Source of the DNA: CAVVFX01 sp963747535 | GTDB lineage: Bacteria; Acidobacteriota; Terriglobia; Bryobacterales; Bryobacteraceae | DNA: 64,000 nt | Assembly (NCBI GenBank): GCA_963747535.1 | Contig: CAVVFX010000018.1 | Location: forward strand, 124,001 to 188,000 | Direction of reading: 5' to 3' | Part shown: positions 52,163-60,728 of the stretch, one piece after another | How positions within the stretch are numbered: position 1 is the first letter of the stretch | Layout of the letters: each line of letters begins with the position of its first letter | Translations under genes and position numbers: made by a program | Notes under the pieces: generated by a model | What the model saw: only the letters and a program-made list of their open reading frames with translations | Database searches by the model: none | Told to the model about the DNA's origin: nothing

Positions 52163-52990
52163 ATGAAAAGAGCCATTTCGTGTATCGGGCTCGTGGCCGT
52201 CCTGGCACTCCTCGCGAGGGGCGACAGCTCCGATGGGCAAATGATTGATGTGGGTGACCATCAGCTCTTCGTTCACTGTACCGGCCAGCCATCCGAGACA
52301 TCTGTGATTCTCGAGAATGGGGCCGGCGCCGGGCTCGAAACTTGGAAGGCCGTTCAAGCGAGAGTACAGGAGTTCTCCCAAGTTTGTAGCTACGATCGAG
52401 GCGGCGTGGGGCGCAGCGACAAACCTCCTCACCCTGAAACCCCGGACTCCATAGTCGATGAGTTACACAGGCTTCTTCAGATGACAAAAGTGCCGGGTCC
52501 TTACGTGCTCGTGGGCGCTTCCCTTGGCGGAATCTTTGTAAGACGTTTTGCGTCACGTTATCCGGATCAAACTGCGGGGATCGTTTTGGTGGACTCCTCG
52601 CATGAGGAACAGTACAGCCGCTATTTTGCAATCTCGCCCTCCATTGCAGAACGCTTCGCAACCCAGGACGGCCGGTTTGACCGAAATGACCAGTTGCGAG
52701 CCAGTGGCCAACTAGAGCCCGGAAAGCGCCTGCAGTGGCATCTCGACGTCCCCCTCATCGTCCTGGAACATAAGCGGCTGATCGGTCCCCCTCGCACTGA
52801 AATGGACCGGTTGGCGGTCGTCTGGCACGATCTTCAGATGGACTTGGCCGGCCGATCCAAGTATGGCAGTCTGATCGAAACCAATAGCGGACACTTCATG
52901 GCGGGCGAGCAGCCGGAAATTATTGTTGACTCTGTACGCGATGTCATCAAGCAGGCGCGAGCTCTGAAGACGGTCGAACGATCGAAGTAA
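52163..52990 (+). CDS. Secreted alpha/beta hydrolase
   Basis: ATG 52163 gives 275 residues with a signal peptide (CIGLVAVLALLARGD); the frame before it is not protein-like. The alpha/beta hydrolase triad is in VLVGASLGGIFVRR (nucleophile Ser), VLVDSSHEEQ (acid region) and NSGHFMAGEQP (His). GGVGRSDKPP matches the DRGGxGxS loop common in esterases and haloalkane/epoxide-hydrolase relatives. The substrate is unknown. Confidence 0.85.
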   Translation: MKRAISCIGLVAVLALLARGDSSDGQMIDVGDHQLFVHCTGQPSETSVILENGAGAGLETWKAVQARVQEFSQVCSYDRGGVGRSDKPPHPETPDSIVDELHRLLQMTKVPGPYVLVGASLGGIFVRRFASRYPDQTAGIVLVDSSHEEQYSRYFAISPSIAERFATQDGRFDRNDQLRASGQLEPGKRLQWHLDVPLIVLEHKRLIGPPRTEMDRLAVVWHDLQMDLAGRSKYGSLIETNSGHFMAGEQPEIIVDSVRDVIKQARALKTVERSK

Positions 52991-53189
52991 ACCGCGAGGA
53001 AGAATATTGCTGGAAAGCTCGTGAGAAATCGCGCAGCGTTTACCAGCCATCACCTTGCGGTCGAGTGACGCGGCACTCGGAAACCGCTCGGTAGCGTGCC
53101 TCGAACGTCGCCTATCCGAGGCCCGCTCCCCGGCGCGTCGGGTAACGGCGAAAGGGGCCGCCCAGTTTGTTGACGGGCTCGGTGAGGAC

Positions 53190-53510
53190 TTACTCCAGAT
53201 CGAAACCACACGCAGTCAGCAACGCTCTGCGTACCTCAGGCCAGCGCTGCTCAGACAGGGTACACAGTACAGACCCGAAGCGATCCCGCTGGCCTAGAGA
53301 GAGGTGATCGAAATTCAACGCGCATGCTGCGGGCATGCCGTCCTCTTCAGTCAGGAGCACCTCACTCCGCAATCCTCGAATGGTGCGCGTCACGGGCGCA
53401 ACGATGACCTCGTTGAGATGGTCGATGACTTCATCGCGGGTGAGCACCAGAACCGGACGGCGTTTATCGGGGAGACGAAATGTATACCAGCGGATCTCGC
53501 CCCGGGTCAA
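53190..53510 (-). CDS. MazF/PemK-type toxin
   Basis: The 106-residue protein has the PemK/MazF fold signature: GEIRWYTFRLPDKRRPVLVLTRDEVI, VIVAPVTRTIRG and a Cys/Leu-rich middle (PAACALNFDHLSLG). The start codon is TTG 53510, which overlaps the stop of the upstream antitoxin gene (TTGA), so it is translationally coupled at reduced efficiency, a typical way of keeping toxin below antitoxin. MazF enzymes cut RNA at short motifs. The recognition site cannot be predicted. Confidence 0.85.
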   Translation of the reverse strand: MTRGEIRWYTFRLPDKRRPVLVLTRDEVIDHLNEVIVAPVTRTIRGLRSEVLLTEEDGMPAACALNFDHLSLGQRDRFGSVLCTLSEQRWPEVRRALLTACGFDLE

Positions 53511-53713
53511 TGAAACTCTTCCCAGCCGTCAGCTTCCCACGCAAGGGGGTCGTCGTCGCCTGAGAACTCATCGTCATTTGGTGGCGCAACCCTGTAGAGC
53601 GAAGCGTCCGGGCCGTTGGGCGAGGCGATCCACCGGAGTAGTCTGATCCGCTCGCTATCAGGCAGCGATGCCACCAATGGCATTATGTCGTCTGCTGTCA
53701 GTAACCTCGGCAT
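53507..53713 (-). CDS. Antitoxin partner of MazF
   Basis: The 68-residue protein starts at ATG 53713. It has a helical start (LTADDIMPLVASLPDSERIRLLRWIA) and a strongly acidic C-terminus (DDEFSGDDDPLAWEADGWEEF), the layout of antitoxins whose disordered tail binds the toxin. No ribbon-helix-helix or AbrB domain is clear, so the DNA-binding type is open. The coding end overlaps the toxin TTG start. Autoregulation by the complex is likely but no operator is identified. Confidence 0.75.
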   Translation of the reverse strand: MPRLLTADDIMPLVASLPDSERIRLLRWIASPNGPDASLYRVAPPNDDEFSGDDDPLAWEADGWEEFH

Positions 53714-53765
53714 CACTTGAATTCTATCAGGCGGCGCCAGGAACAGCCGGGTGGAGGGCCGAAAG

Positions 53766-54143
53766 ATGGCCAGCCTGGCTTCCCATCTACCCGGTTCTGC
53801 GGACGATTTGGCGCCGCAGATCCGCGCGCAACGGCAACAACTCCCGCGGATTCTGGAACTCGGTCTTCGGGAGCTCAATGCCGGTAGCCAGTCAGGGTTT
53901 GAGGGCGCCGCCGATGTTCTTGAGTTGCTCGCCGCGCTACCCACGCCCGAAGAGATCCTGAACCTGCGCACGTCTCCGCGCCTGTCGGCTCGGGTAGCGG
54001 AGATGATCGAGAAAAGCCGCTCCGGTGAAATGACGCCTCTCGACGAAGAAGAATGGGAACGATACGAGTATCTGGAACACCTCGTCCGGATGGCAAAAGC
54101 AGCTGCGCACCGGAAGCTCGATCGCTCCGCGAGCGATGCCTGA
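53766..54143 (+). CDS. Hypothetical protein paired with an HNH nuclease
   Basis: ATG 53766 follows GGAGGGCCGAAAG and is preferred to GTG 53751. The 125-residue product is helical, with LRELNAGSQSGFEGAADVLELLAALPTPEEI early and an acidic, charged C-terminal half (MTPLDEEEWERYEYLEHLVRMAKAAA). I do not recognise the family by motif. Its end overlaps the HNH gene by 8 bases. Such tight pairing suggests that the two act together, possibly as partner and nuclease. Confidence 0.7.
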   Translation: MASLASHLPGSADDLAPQIRAQRQQLPRILELGLRELNAGSQSGFEGAADVLELLAALPTPEEILNLRTSPRLSARVAEMIEKSRSGEMTPLDEEEWERYEYLEHLVRMAKAAAHRKLDRSASDA

Positions 54144-54528
54144 TATCGATCCCGCACTTCGCGAGCTTGTGCGATTGCGTGCTGCCGGATTGTGCGAGTA
54201 TTGTCGCATTTCAGAGCGATTGACGCTGGCCGAACGCGAGATTGATCACGTGATTGCAGTGAAGCACGGCGGGCAGACAGTCAAGGAAAATCTCGCCCTA
54301 TGCCGCAGCCTTTGCAACCGGTATAAGGGCAGCGATATTGCTTCGATAGATCCTGAAACCGGAGAACTCACGTCTCTGTTCCACCCTCGCGGTGATCGCT
54401 GGGAAGACCACTATCAGGTTCGCGATGGAGTCATCGTCGGCCTCACCGCCAGAGGCCGGGCTACCGCCCGACTTCTGCGAATGAATCGCTCCACTAGAGT
54501 CAAAGAGCGGCAGTTGCTGCAGTATTGA
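54136..54528 (+). CDS. HNH endonuclease
   Basis: The 130-residue protein has CEYCRIS (Zn-binding CxxC), REIDHVIAVKHGG (the HNH core with DH), ENLALCRSLCNRYKG (second CxxxC) and a short extension. The four Cys with the DHV...GG...N pattern are the McrA/HNH fold, so it should nick or cut DNA with a metal ion. It might be part of a small defence pair with the upstream gene. Start ATG 54136 overlaps that gene. Confidence 0.9.
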   Translation: MPDIDPALRELVRLRAAGLCEYCRISERLTLAEREIDHVIAVKHGGQTVKENLALCRSLCNRYKGSDIASIDPETGELTSLFHPRGDRWEDHYQVRDGVIVGLTARGRATARLLRMNRSTRVKERQLLQY

Positions 54529-55932
54529 CGATGCATCGAGCTTCATGGGATCTTAGCCACTCCGCGCTTGCTGACGCCCTGCACTCGAATGCGCATCCAT
54601 ATCGCTGAAGTGGGTTCGCCGGCCAGTAATGTCCTCCCGTTGAGCATGCGGTGGCAGCCCATCGGGAAAATAGAGACTTGTGAAACCGCGTTACCGGAAA
54701 ACCGTACCCGCCACTCCCGACGATTGGTAACGATAACGCGCTTGTCGTATCAATCCGCGTCGCCGACAGGCGAGCGGTGACACATGGTCTTATGCGCCTC
54801 GACGGGAATCGGCGCTTCCTGAACCAGATCGGGCGTGAAAGCCTCAAGCACACCGTCACGATAGCGAGCGCGTTTAAGCCCTGGATGCGCACTTGAATCG
54901 CTGAGGATCCTCTCGCCCGGTGACCGCCAGAATCGCACGAAAGTTCGCCTCATAGTTCGTTCCATCCCGGTCATTTTTGCCCTTCCAGCACAGCCACATA
55001 GACGCCAAGCCTGCCAAAAATCTTGCCGTGGCGTGCGAATATGAAAGCAGATGGGCCAATGTGTGCCGTCTGCCGGGTCGCGCCTCCGTGTGCGGCCTTT
55101 TCGAACCGGGGGAGTGCTACTTGCCGACATCTCTGCCTATCCATACCGCTTCGCCGCAGCCCTCGCAAAGACCCTATCCTGTGAAACCGCGAAATCCGTC
55201 ACCCCACGACCCGGGGAGAGACTTGAAGCCGGTGAGCCAATGGGGGAACGGGCCCGAATCCGTCTCCTGGAACTTCTCGCCTGTCTTCCTGTCTGGACCG
55301 CCAGTCTCGCGGGTTTGCGTACTGTGCACTTTTCCCGTGCCCCCTGCACAGTCCTGCACAAACGCGTTATCATTTGCCGGCTCACTCCCCCTAGACAAAA
55401 TTGGGTTCGTTCCGAAAACATCGCGCAACGCCGATGTGAGAAGGTTGGCAAGTCACTTCAAATCTTGGACTTATCTGCGTTCATCTGTGTTCATTCCTGC
55501 GGCCGTTGCCTTTTCTCTTTTACGCCCGCACAATCCGCGCAAGCTTTGTTCGGTCCCGACTTTCATTTCCTGGGGTGACCGCGCTAGGACGGTCAAGGCT
55601 TTCGTTCCGCAAATCCCCGCGCGATCCGCCCCATCGAGTGGGGCCTGCGACTCCGGCCGGAAATCGAATCCGGGAAAATCGCGAAATCTGTCCAAATCGG
55701 GTTTGTTTTTTCAGCTAGCCCCGGACGCCCCGGCGCTGTGCACCATGCTCTTTCGTGCACAATTCCGCACAAGCCTGAAACCGACGCCGATCCACGGAAT
55801 CCTCATAACTCACACAAAAAAAAGCTATTTACTACGAATTGGGTTCGTTCCGCAAAAGCCTGCACCCAAGTAGTCCCCACCGCCTTAACCTAAAAGTGAA
55901 CCGTATCGAGCCCAGTCCAATCCACTAACTGA
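54529..55932. other. 1.4-kb gene-poor stretch with short direct repeats
   Basis: No ORF here has a recognisable domain. A 298-codon plus frame (54977-55873) is rich in Ser/Pro/Arg and looks like chance coding. The sequence aattgggttcgttccg occurs at 55399 and 55837, with a weaker copy near 55690. A common intergenic phrase, ttatctgcgttcatctgtgttcat, is at 55469. Minus-strand pieces near 54880-54960 (NYEANFRAILAVTG) hint at a decayed gene that I cannot name. Confidence 0.5.
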
Positions 55933-57681
55933 ATGCCAACCACCACACGACGCTCCAGACTTCATTTTCGCGAGCGAGCCGAGTTGCTCGACTTTCTGCT
56001 CGAAGTGTCGGCTGCAACCTCCGAAACCCTCGACCTCGACGAACTGCTGCAGAACGTCAGCAATATCGTCCGGCGTGTGCTCCACTACGAACTGTTCGCC
56101 ATTCTGCTCTATAACGAACGCGAGAAGGACCTGCGCATCCGCTACGCCGTCGGACACCGGGAGGAAATCGTCCGCAATCTCTCCATCCAACTCGGTGAAG
56201 GCATTACCGGCGCGGCCGCGCAGAAACGGGAAGCCATCCTGGTGCCGGACGTGCGACTGGACGATCGCTATCTCAGTTCGATCGACGCTGTCCGCACCGA
56301 ACTCGCCGTGCCCATGCTCACCCGCGGCCGCCTGGTGGGTGTCATCGACGTGCAGTCCACCCGGCTCGGCGCGTACCAGGAAGACGACCGGTCCATGCTG
56401 CGCCTGATCGCCTCGCGCGTGGCCACCGCTATCGACAACGCCCGCCTCTACCGCCGCGCCGAGCGGCAGTATCGCACGTTGAAAACGCTGCGCAAAATCT
56501 CCAATGAGATCAGCTCGATTCTGAAGCTTGACGAGTTGCTCAGCACCGTCGCCGCCAGCGTCCGCACGCTGATGAGCTATGACGCCTTCAATATCCTACT
56601 GATCGACGAAGGGCAAAAGGCGTTGCGTCACCGTTTCAGCATCCGCTACGACCAGCGCGTCAACATTGACAACGTTCCCTTGGGCAAGGGCATTACGGGA
56701 ACTGCCGTCGAAGAGCGGAAAGCCATTCGCGTGCACGACACCAGCGTCGACGAACGCTACATCGCCTCTCATCCGGACATCCGCTCCGAGATCGCGGTTC
56801 CCTTGATCCTGCGCGATCAGGTGATTGGCGTAATGGACGTCGAGAGCGAGCAGCTCGGCTACTTCACCGAAGATCATGAACGCACCCTGGTGCTCCTGGC
56901 GCCCCAGGTCGCGGCCGCTATCGAGAATGCCCAGTTGTACCAGGACATCGCTCAACGCGAGCAGCATATGCAGGAAGACCTGGTCGCCGCGCACGAATTG
57001 CAGACCATTCTGATGCCCACCGAAGCGCCGGAGGTTCAGGGCATGGAAGTTGCCATCGGCTTCCGGCCCGCGCGGCTGGTGAGCGGCGATATCTTCGATT
57101 TCTTCGAACACCGCGACGAGCAGACCACCATCGCGTTCGGTGACTCCTCTGGAAAAGGCGCGGCGGCGGCTCTCTACGGCGCGGTCGTCGGAGGACTCAT
57201 GCGAACCATGGCTCGCCGGCATCGCAGTCCGGCCCAGCTCATGAAGGCCCTCAACGCCAAGCTCCTCGAGCGTAAAGTGGAAGCTCGCTATGTCACGCTG
57301 CTGGTATTGCAATGGAACCCGCATTCACGCGTCCTGATTATGTCCAACGCTGGAAGCACCGCGCCCCTGATCTGCCGCGGCGATGAGATGATCGACCTCA
57401 AAATGGAGGGAGTGCCCCTCGGGCTGCTGCCGGACCGCGACTATGACGACGTGCATTTCCAGGCTGAGCCAGGCGATCTCATTGTTCTGTATTCCGACGG
57501 TGTCAGCGACCACATGAGCCCGGAGGGTAAAGAGTACGGCCGCGGGCGCCTCTCGCGCGTGGTTCATAAGCGGTGCTGGGAAAAACCGGAGACACTGGTC
57601 AAAGCCATCCTTGCCGACCTCGATAGCTTCAACACCACCTTGTTCGACGATCAAACCCTGATTGTCATGAAAGTGAAGTGA
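55933..57681 (+). CDS. GAF-GAF-SpoIIE phosphatase
   Basis: The 582-residue cytoplasmic protein has two GAF domains (about 25-175 and 195-340; repeated motifs VGHREEIVRNLSIQLGEGIT and FSIRYDQRVNIDNVPLGKGI), a short coiled-coil linker (LYQDIAQREQHMQEDLVAAH) and a PP2C-type SpoIIE domain (about 360-582, with SGDIFDFF, AFGDSSGKGAAAAL, YSDGVSDHMS and FDDQTLIVMK). GAF domains sense small ligands or bind partners, and the phosphatase typically resets an anti-sigma antagonist (RsbU-like). No anti-sigma gene is near. Its last codons overlap the lysA start. Confidence 0.93.
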   Translation: MPTTTRRSRLHFRERAELLDFLLEVSAATSETLDLDELLQNVSNIVRRVLHYELFAILLYNEREKDLRIRYAVGHREEIVRNLSIQLGEGITGAAAQKREAILVPDVRLDDRYLSSIDAVRTELAVPMLTRGRLVGVIDVQSTRLGAYQEDDRSMLRLIASRVATAIDNARLYRRAERQYRTLKTLRKISNEISSILKLDELLSTVAASVRTLMSYDAFNILLIDEGQKALRHRFSIRYDQRVNIDNVPLGKGITGTAVEERKAIRVHDTSVDERYIASHPDIRSEIAVPLILRDQVIGVMDVESEQLGYFTEDHERTLVLLAPQVAAAIENAQLYQDIAQREQHMQEDLVAAHELQTILMPTEAPEVQGMEVAIGFRPARLVSGDIFDFFEHRDEQTTIAFGDSSGKGAAAALYGAVVGGLMRTMARRHRSPAQLMKALNAKLLERKVEARYVTLLVLQWNPHSRVLIMSNAGSTAPLICRGDEMIDLKMEGVPLGLLPDRDYDDVHFQAEPGDLIVLYSDGVSDHMSPEGKEYGRGRLSRVVHKRCWEKPETLVKAILADLDSFNTTLFDDQTLIVMKVK

Positions 57682-58928
57682 CGCGCGACTTGTTCATCTA
57701 TAACGACAAAACCCTCTACTGCGAGGCTGTGGCTCTCGCCGATATCGCGAAGAAAGCGGGGACACCCTGCTACGTCTATTCCTCGCGTTCCATCCTGGAC
57801 GCCTGGCGCGCCTATGATGCGGCGTTCGCCGACCTTCCGCACACCGTCTGCTACGCGGTGAAGGCCAACTCGACGCTCGCCGTGCTCGCGCTCCTCGCCA
57901 GGCAAGGCTCAGGTTTCGACATCGTGTCCGGCGGAGAGCTCTATCGTGTCGTGCAAGCCGGCGGAGATCCGGGCAAAGTAGTATTCTCCGGCGTCGGGAA
58001 GACCGCGGACGAGGTGGAGTACGCGCTCAAGTCGGGTATCCACAGCTTCAATTGCGAATCGGAGGGCGAACTCGCACTCATCGATTCGATGGCTGCGCGC
58101 CTCGGTCTGAAAGCTCGGTTCTCGTTACGCGTGAATCCCGACGTTGACGCCCGCACGCATCCCTACATCGCGACCGGCCTGCGCGACCACAAATTCGGCA
58201 TTGATTTCGATGTGGTGGAATCGGTCTACCATCGCTCGCGTAATTTCCCCAATTTGATTGCCGAAGGTGTGAGCTGCCACATCGGCTCGCAATTGCTCGA
58301 CACAGCTCCTATGCTGGAGGCGGCGGAGAAAGTGCTCGCTCTTGGCCGGCGTCTGCGCGACCGTGGACACCCCATCCGCCACATCGATCTCGGAGGCGGT
58401 CTCGGCATTGCCTATCAGGCCGCGGACCGCGCTCCCGAAATCGGCGAATTCATCCGGGCTATGTACCAGCGCATTTCGAGCAGCGGATTCGAAGTTATGA
58501 TTGAGCCCGGCCGCTCCATCGTCGGACCCGCCGGCGCTCTCCTGACGCGTGTCCTGCACCGCAAACAGAGTCCCCAAAAAGAATTCGTGATCGTGGACGC
58601 CGCAATGAACGACCTGATCCGTCCGGCGCTCTATCATGCCCACCACGAGATCCTGCCGCTGCGCCAGAATAGCCTGCCGCAGATAACCGTCGATGTGGTA
58701 GGCCCGATTTGTGAAACCGGCGATTTCCTGGCGAGGAATCGCCAATTGGCGAACGCTCTTCCCGGAGACTACCTCGCCGTGATGACCGCGGGCGCTTACG
58801 GTTTCGCCCAATCCTCCAACTACAACTCGCGACCCAGAGCCGCGGAGGTGCTGGTGGACGGCAACCACTGGCGCATCATCCGGGAGCGGGAAAGCTTCGC
58901 CGACCTGATCCGCGGCGAATCGAGATGA
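57678..58928 (+). CDS. lysA: Diaminopimelate decarboxylase
   Basis: GTG 57678 overlaps the phosphatase stop (GTGA type). The 416-residue protein shows fold-III PLP decarboxylase motifs: the PLP Lys62 in CYAVKANS, GGELYRVVQAG, SCHIGSQ, the phosphate loop GGGLGI, EPGRSIVGPAG and CETGDFLAR. These, the length and lack of ornithine-type features support meso-diaminopimelate to L-lysine conversion, the last step of lysine synthesis. Coupling to a SpoIIE phosphatase gene seems incidental. Confidence 0.95.
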   Translation: MTRDLFIYNDKTLYCEAVALADIAKKAGTPCYVYSSRSILDAWRAYDAAFADLPHTVCYAVKANSTLAVLALLARQGSGFDIVSGGELYRVVQAGGDPGKVVFSGVGKTADEVEYALKSGIHSFNCESEGELALIDSMAARLGLKARFSLRVNPDVDARTHPYIATGLRDHKFGIDFDVVESVYHRSRNFPNLIAEGVSCHIGSQLLDTAPMLEAAEKVLALGRRLRDRGHPIRHIDLGGGLGIAYQAADRAPEIGEFIRAMYQRISSSGFEVMIEPGRSIVGPAGALLTRVLHRKQSPQKEFVIVDAAMNDLIRPALYHAHHEILPLRQNSLPQITVDVVGPICETGDFLARNRQLANALPGDYLAVMTAGAYGFAQSSNYNSRPRAAEVLVDGNHWRIIRERESFADLIRGESR

Positions 58929-58946
58929 AGCTCTTGGCCTGCCGTA

Positions 58947-58992
58947 GGGCAGACCATCGTCTTTTGTGGTCTGCCCGGTTGCGGAGCAACCG
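58947..58992. repeat. Double hairpin repeat after lysA
   Basis: GGGCAGACCA (58947-58956) pairs with TGGTCTGCCC (58967-58976), then CGGTTGC (58976-58982) with GCAACCG (58986-58992). It is an almost exact relative of the unit at 49056-49101. Position directly after lysA would let it act as terminator. The rest of the gap to 59315 is fragments of the same repeat family and no gene. Confidence 0.8.
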
Positions 58993-59181
58993 TCTCGGCT
59001 TTGGCCTTTTGTGGGGCGGACGCCCACGTCCGCAAGTGACCCCCTGGTCGCCAGGCTTTGGTGTGCGAAGCACCCTGGCTTGCGGCTGTTTCTGCGGCTT
59101 TGCCTCTCACCCGGCCATTCGAGACACTACAACTGCCCGCTGCTTCGCAAGAAGTTTAAATTCAAAGGGCCAAAGTCCAGC

Positions 59182-59198
59182 CGGTTGCGGAGCAACCG
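59182..59198. repeat. Single hairpin of the same repeat family
   Basis: CGGTTGC (59182-59188) pairs with GCAACCG (59192-59198) and is followed by gttcttgcggcttgctgcc, as after the copies at 49085 and 58976. Confidence 0.65.
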
Positions 59199-59315
59199 TT
59201 CTTGCGGCTTGCTGCCAAACGGGAGAAGTCTTTGGCCTTCCCCGCGGTTCCTCTCCATCGCCTCTTTCGCTTGCGGCTCCATAGGTTGTCGCGGCGAGAC
59301 TGTACAATAGCGCAC

Positions 59316-60671
59316 ATGGAGACCGTGAAGTTTCTTTTGCCGGAAGATCGCATTCCGCGCGCCTGGTATAACATCGTTCCCGACCTCCCGAAGCCCCTCG
59401 CTCCGGTGCTGCACCCAGGGACGCATAAGCCTATCGGACCGGACGATCTCGCACCGCTGTTTCCGATGAGCCTGATCATGCAGGAGGTCAGCCAGGAGCG
59501 CGAGATCGAAATTCCCGATCCCGTGCGGGCCGTTTATGCCCAGTGGAGACCGTCGCCGCTGTTTCGCGCGCGCCGGTTGGAGGCCGCGCTGGATACGCCG
59601 GCCAGGATTTATTACAAGTACGAAGGCGTCAGTCCGGCAGGATCGCATAAGCCCAACACCGCGGTCCCGCAGGCGTTCTATAACAAGCAGGAAGGGACGA
59701 AGCGTCTCATCACTGAAACGGGCGCTGGACAGTGGGGCTCGGCCTTGGCGATTGCGTGTGCCTTCTTTGGACTCGAATGTAAGGTCTACATGGTGCGCGT
59801 GAGCTACGACCAGAAACCCTATCGCCGCGCCATGATGGAGACTTTCGGGGCGTCCGTGACGGCCAGTCCGAGCAACGAGACCCAGTCCGGACGCGCGATT
59901 CTCGCGGAGCATCCGGATTCGTCGGGCTCGCTGGGAATCGCGATCTCGGAAGCCGTGGAAGTCGCGGCGGGAGATCCCTCGGCGAAGTACGCACTGGGCA
60001 GCGTGCTGAATCATGTCCTGCTGCATCAGACCGTGATTGGCCTGGAAGCCATGGAGCAGATGGAGATGGCCGGCGCCGAACCGGACGTGATCGTGGGATG
60101 CACCGGCGGCGGCTCGAATTTTAGCGGCTTGGTGACGCCGTTCCTCGGCCGTAAGCTGAAGGGCCAGGGCAATCCGCGCGTGGTGGCTGTCGAACCGGCG
60201 GCTTGTCCGAGTTTGACTAAGGGCAAATTCACTTATGATTTCGGCGATACCGCGCATCTGACTCCGCTGGTCAAGATGCATACGCTCGGCAGCACCTTTG
60301 TACCGCCTGGCTTCCATGCCGGTGGTCTGCGCTATCACGGTATGGGTCCGCTGGTTTCACACATGCTGGATCTGGGGCTGATCGAAGCGAGTTCGATACA
60401 GCAACTGGAGTCGTTCGCGGCAGGTGTGCAGTTCGCCAGGGCGGAAGGCATTATTCCCGCGCCGGAGGCCAATCATGCTGTCGCCGGAGCGATTCGCGAG
60501 GCCTTGCGCGCCAAAGAGGAAGGTGTCGGCCGGACGATCCTGTTCAATCTCTGCGGCCACGGACACTTCGACATGCAGGCTTATATCGATTACCACGCCG
60601 GTAAGCTGCGCAATTTCGAATATCCCGAAGAGGAAATCGCAATGGCTCTGGCCGGATTGCCATCCGTGTAG
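59316..60671 (+). CDS. TrpB2-type tryptophan synthase beta-like enzyme
   Basis: ATG 59316 starts a 451-residue PLP enzyme; the frame upstream reads through repeats. The PLP Lys112 is in PAGSHKPNTA, the phosphate loop is CTGGGSNFSG and the substrate loop ETGAGQWG resembles TrpB. The longer N-terminus (EIPDPVRAVYAQWRPSPLFR) places it in the TrpB2 group, which can replace or supplement TrpB and often acts on free indole and serine. No trpA is nearby. TACAAT at 59303-59308, 7 bases before the ATG, may be a -10 box with a near-leaderless transcript. Confidence 0.92.
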   Translation: METVKFLLPEDRIPRAWYNIVPDLPKPLAPVLHPGTHKPIGPDDLAPLFPMSLIMQEVSQEREIEIPDPVRAVYAQWRPSPLFRARRLEAALDTPARIYYKYEGVSPAGSHKPNTAVPQAFYNKQEGTKRLITETGAGQWGSALAIACAFFGLECKVYMVRVSYDQKPYRRAMMETFGASVTASPSNETQSGRAILAEHPDSSGSLGIAISEAVEVAAGDPSAKYALGSVLNHVLLHQTVIGLEAMEQMEMAGAEPDVIVGCTGGGSNFSGLVTPFLGRKLKGQGNPRVVAVEPAACPSLTKGKFTYDFGDTAHLTPLVKMHTLGSTFVPPGFHAGGLRYHGMGPLVSHMLDLGLIEASSIQQLESFAAGVQFARAEGIIPAPEANHAVAGAIREALRAKEEGVGRTILFNLCGHGHFDMQAYIDYHAGKLRNFEYPEEEIAMALAGLPSV

Positions 60672-60728
60672 CGCCAGTGTTATTATCTTGAGCCGAGTCC
60701 GTCGGCTCCAGTCGCAGGTTTGCCGCAG

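Noticed and set aside
54977..55873. 298-codon plus-strand ORF
   Set aside because: It has no domain, a Ser/Pro/Arg-rich composition and runs through short repeats; it is more likely chance coding in GC-rich DNA.
59202..59315. N-terminal extension of the TrpB2 frame
   Set aside because: It is Arg/Leu-rich sequence read from the repeat region; family similarity starts at ATG 59316.
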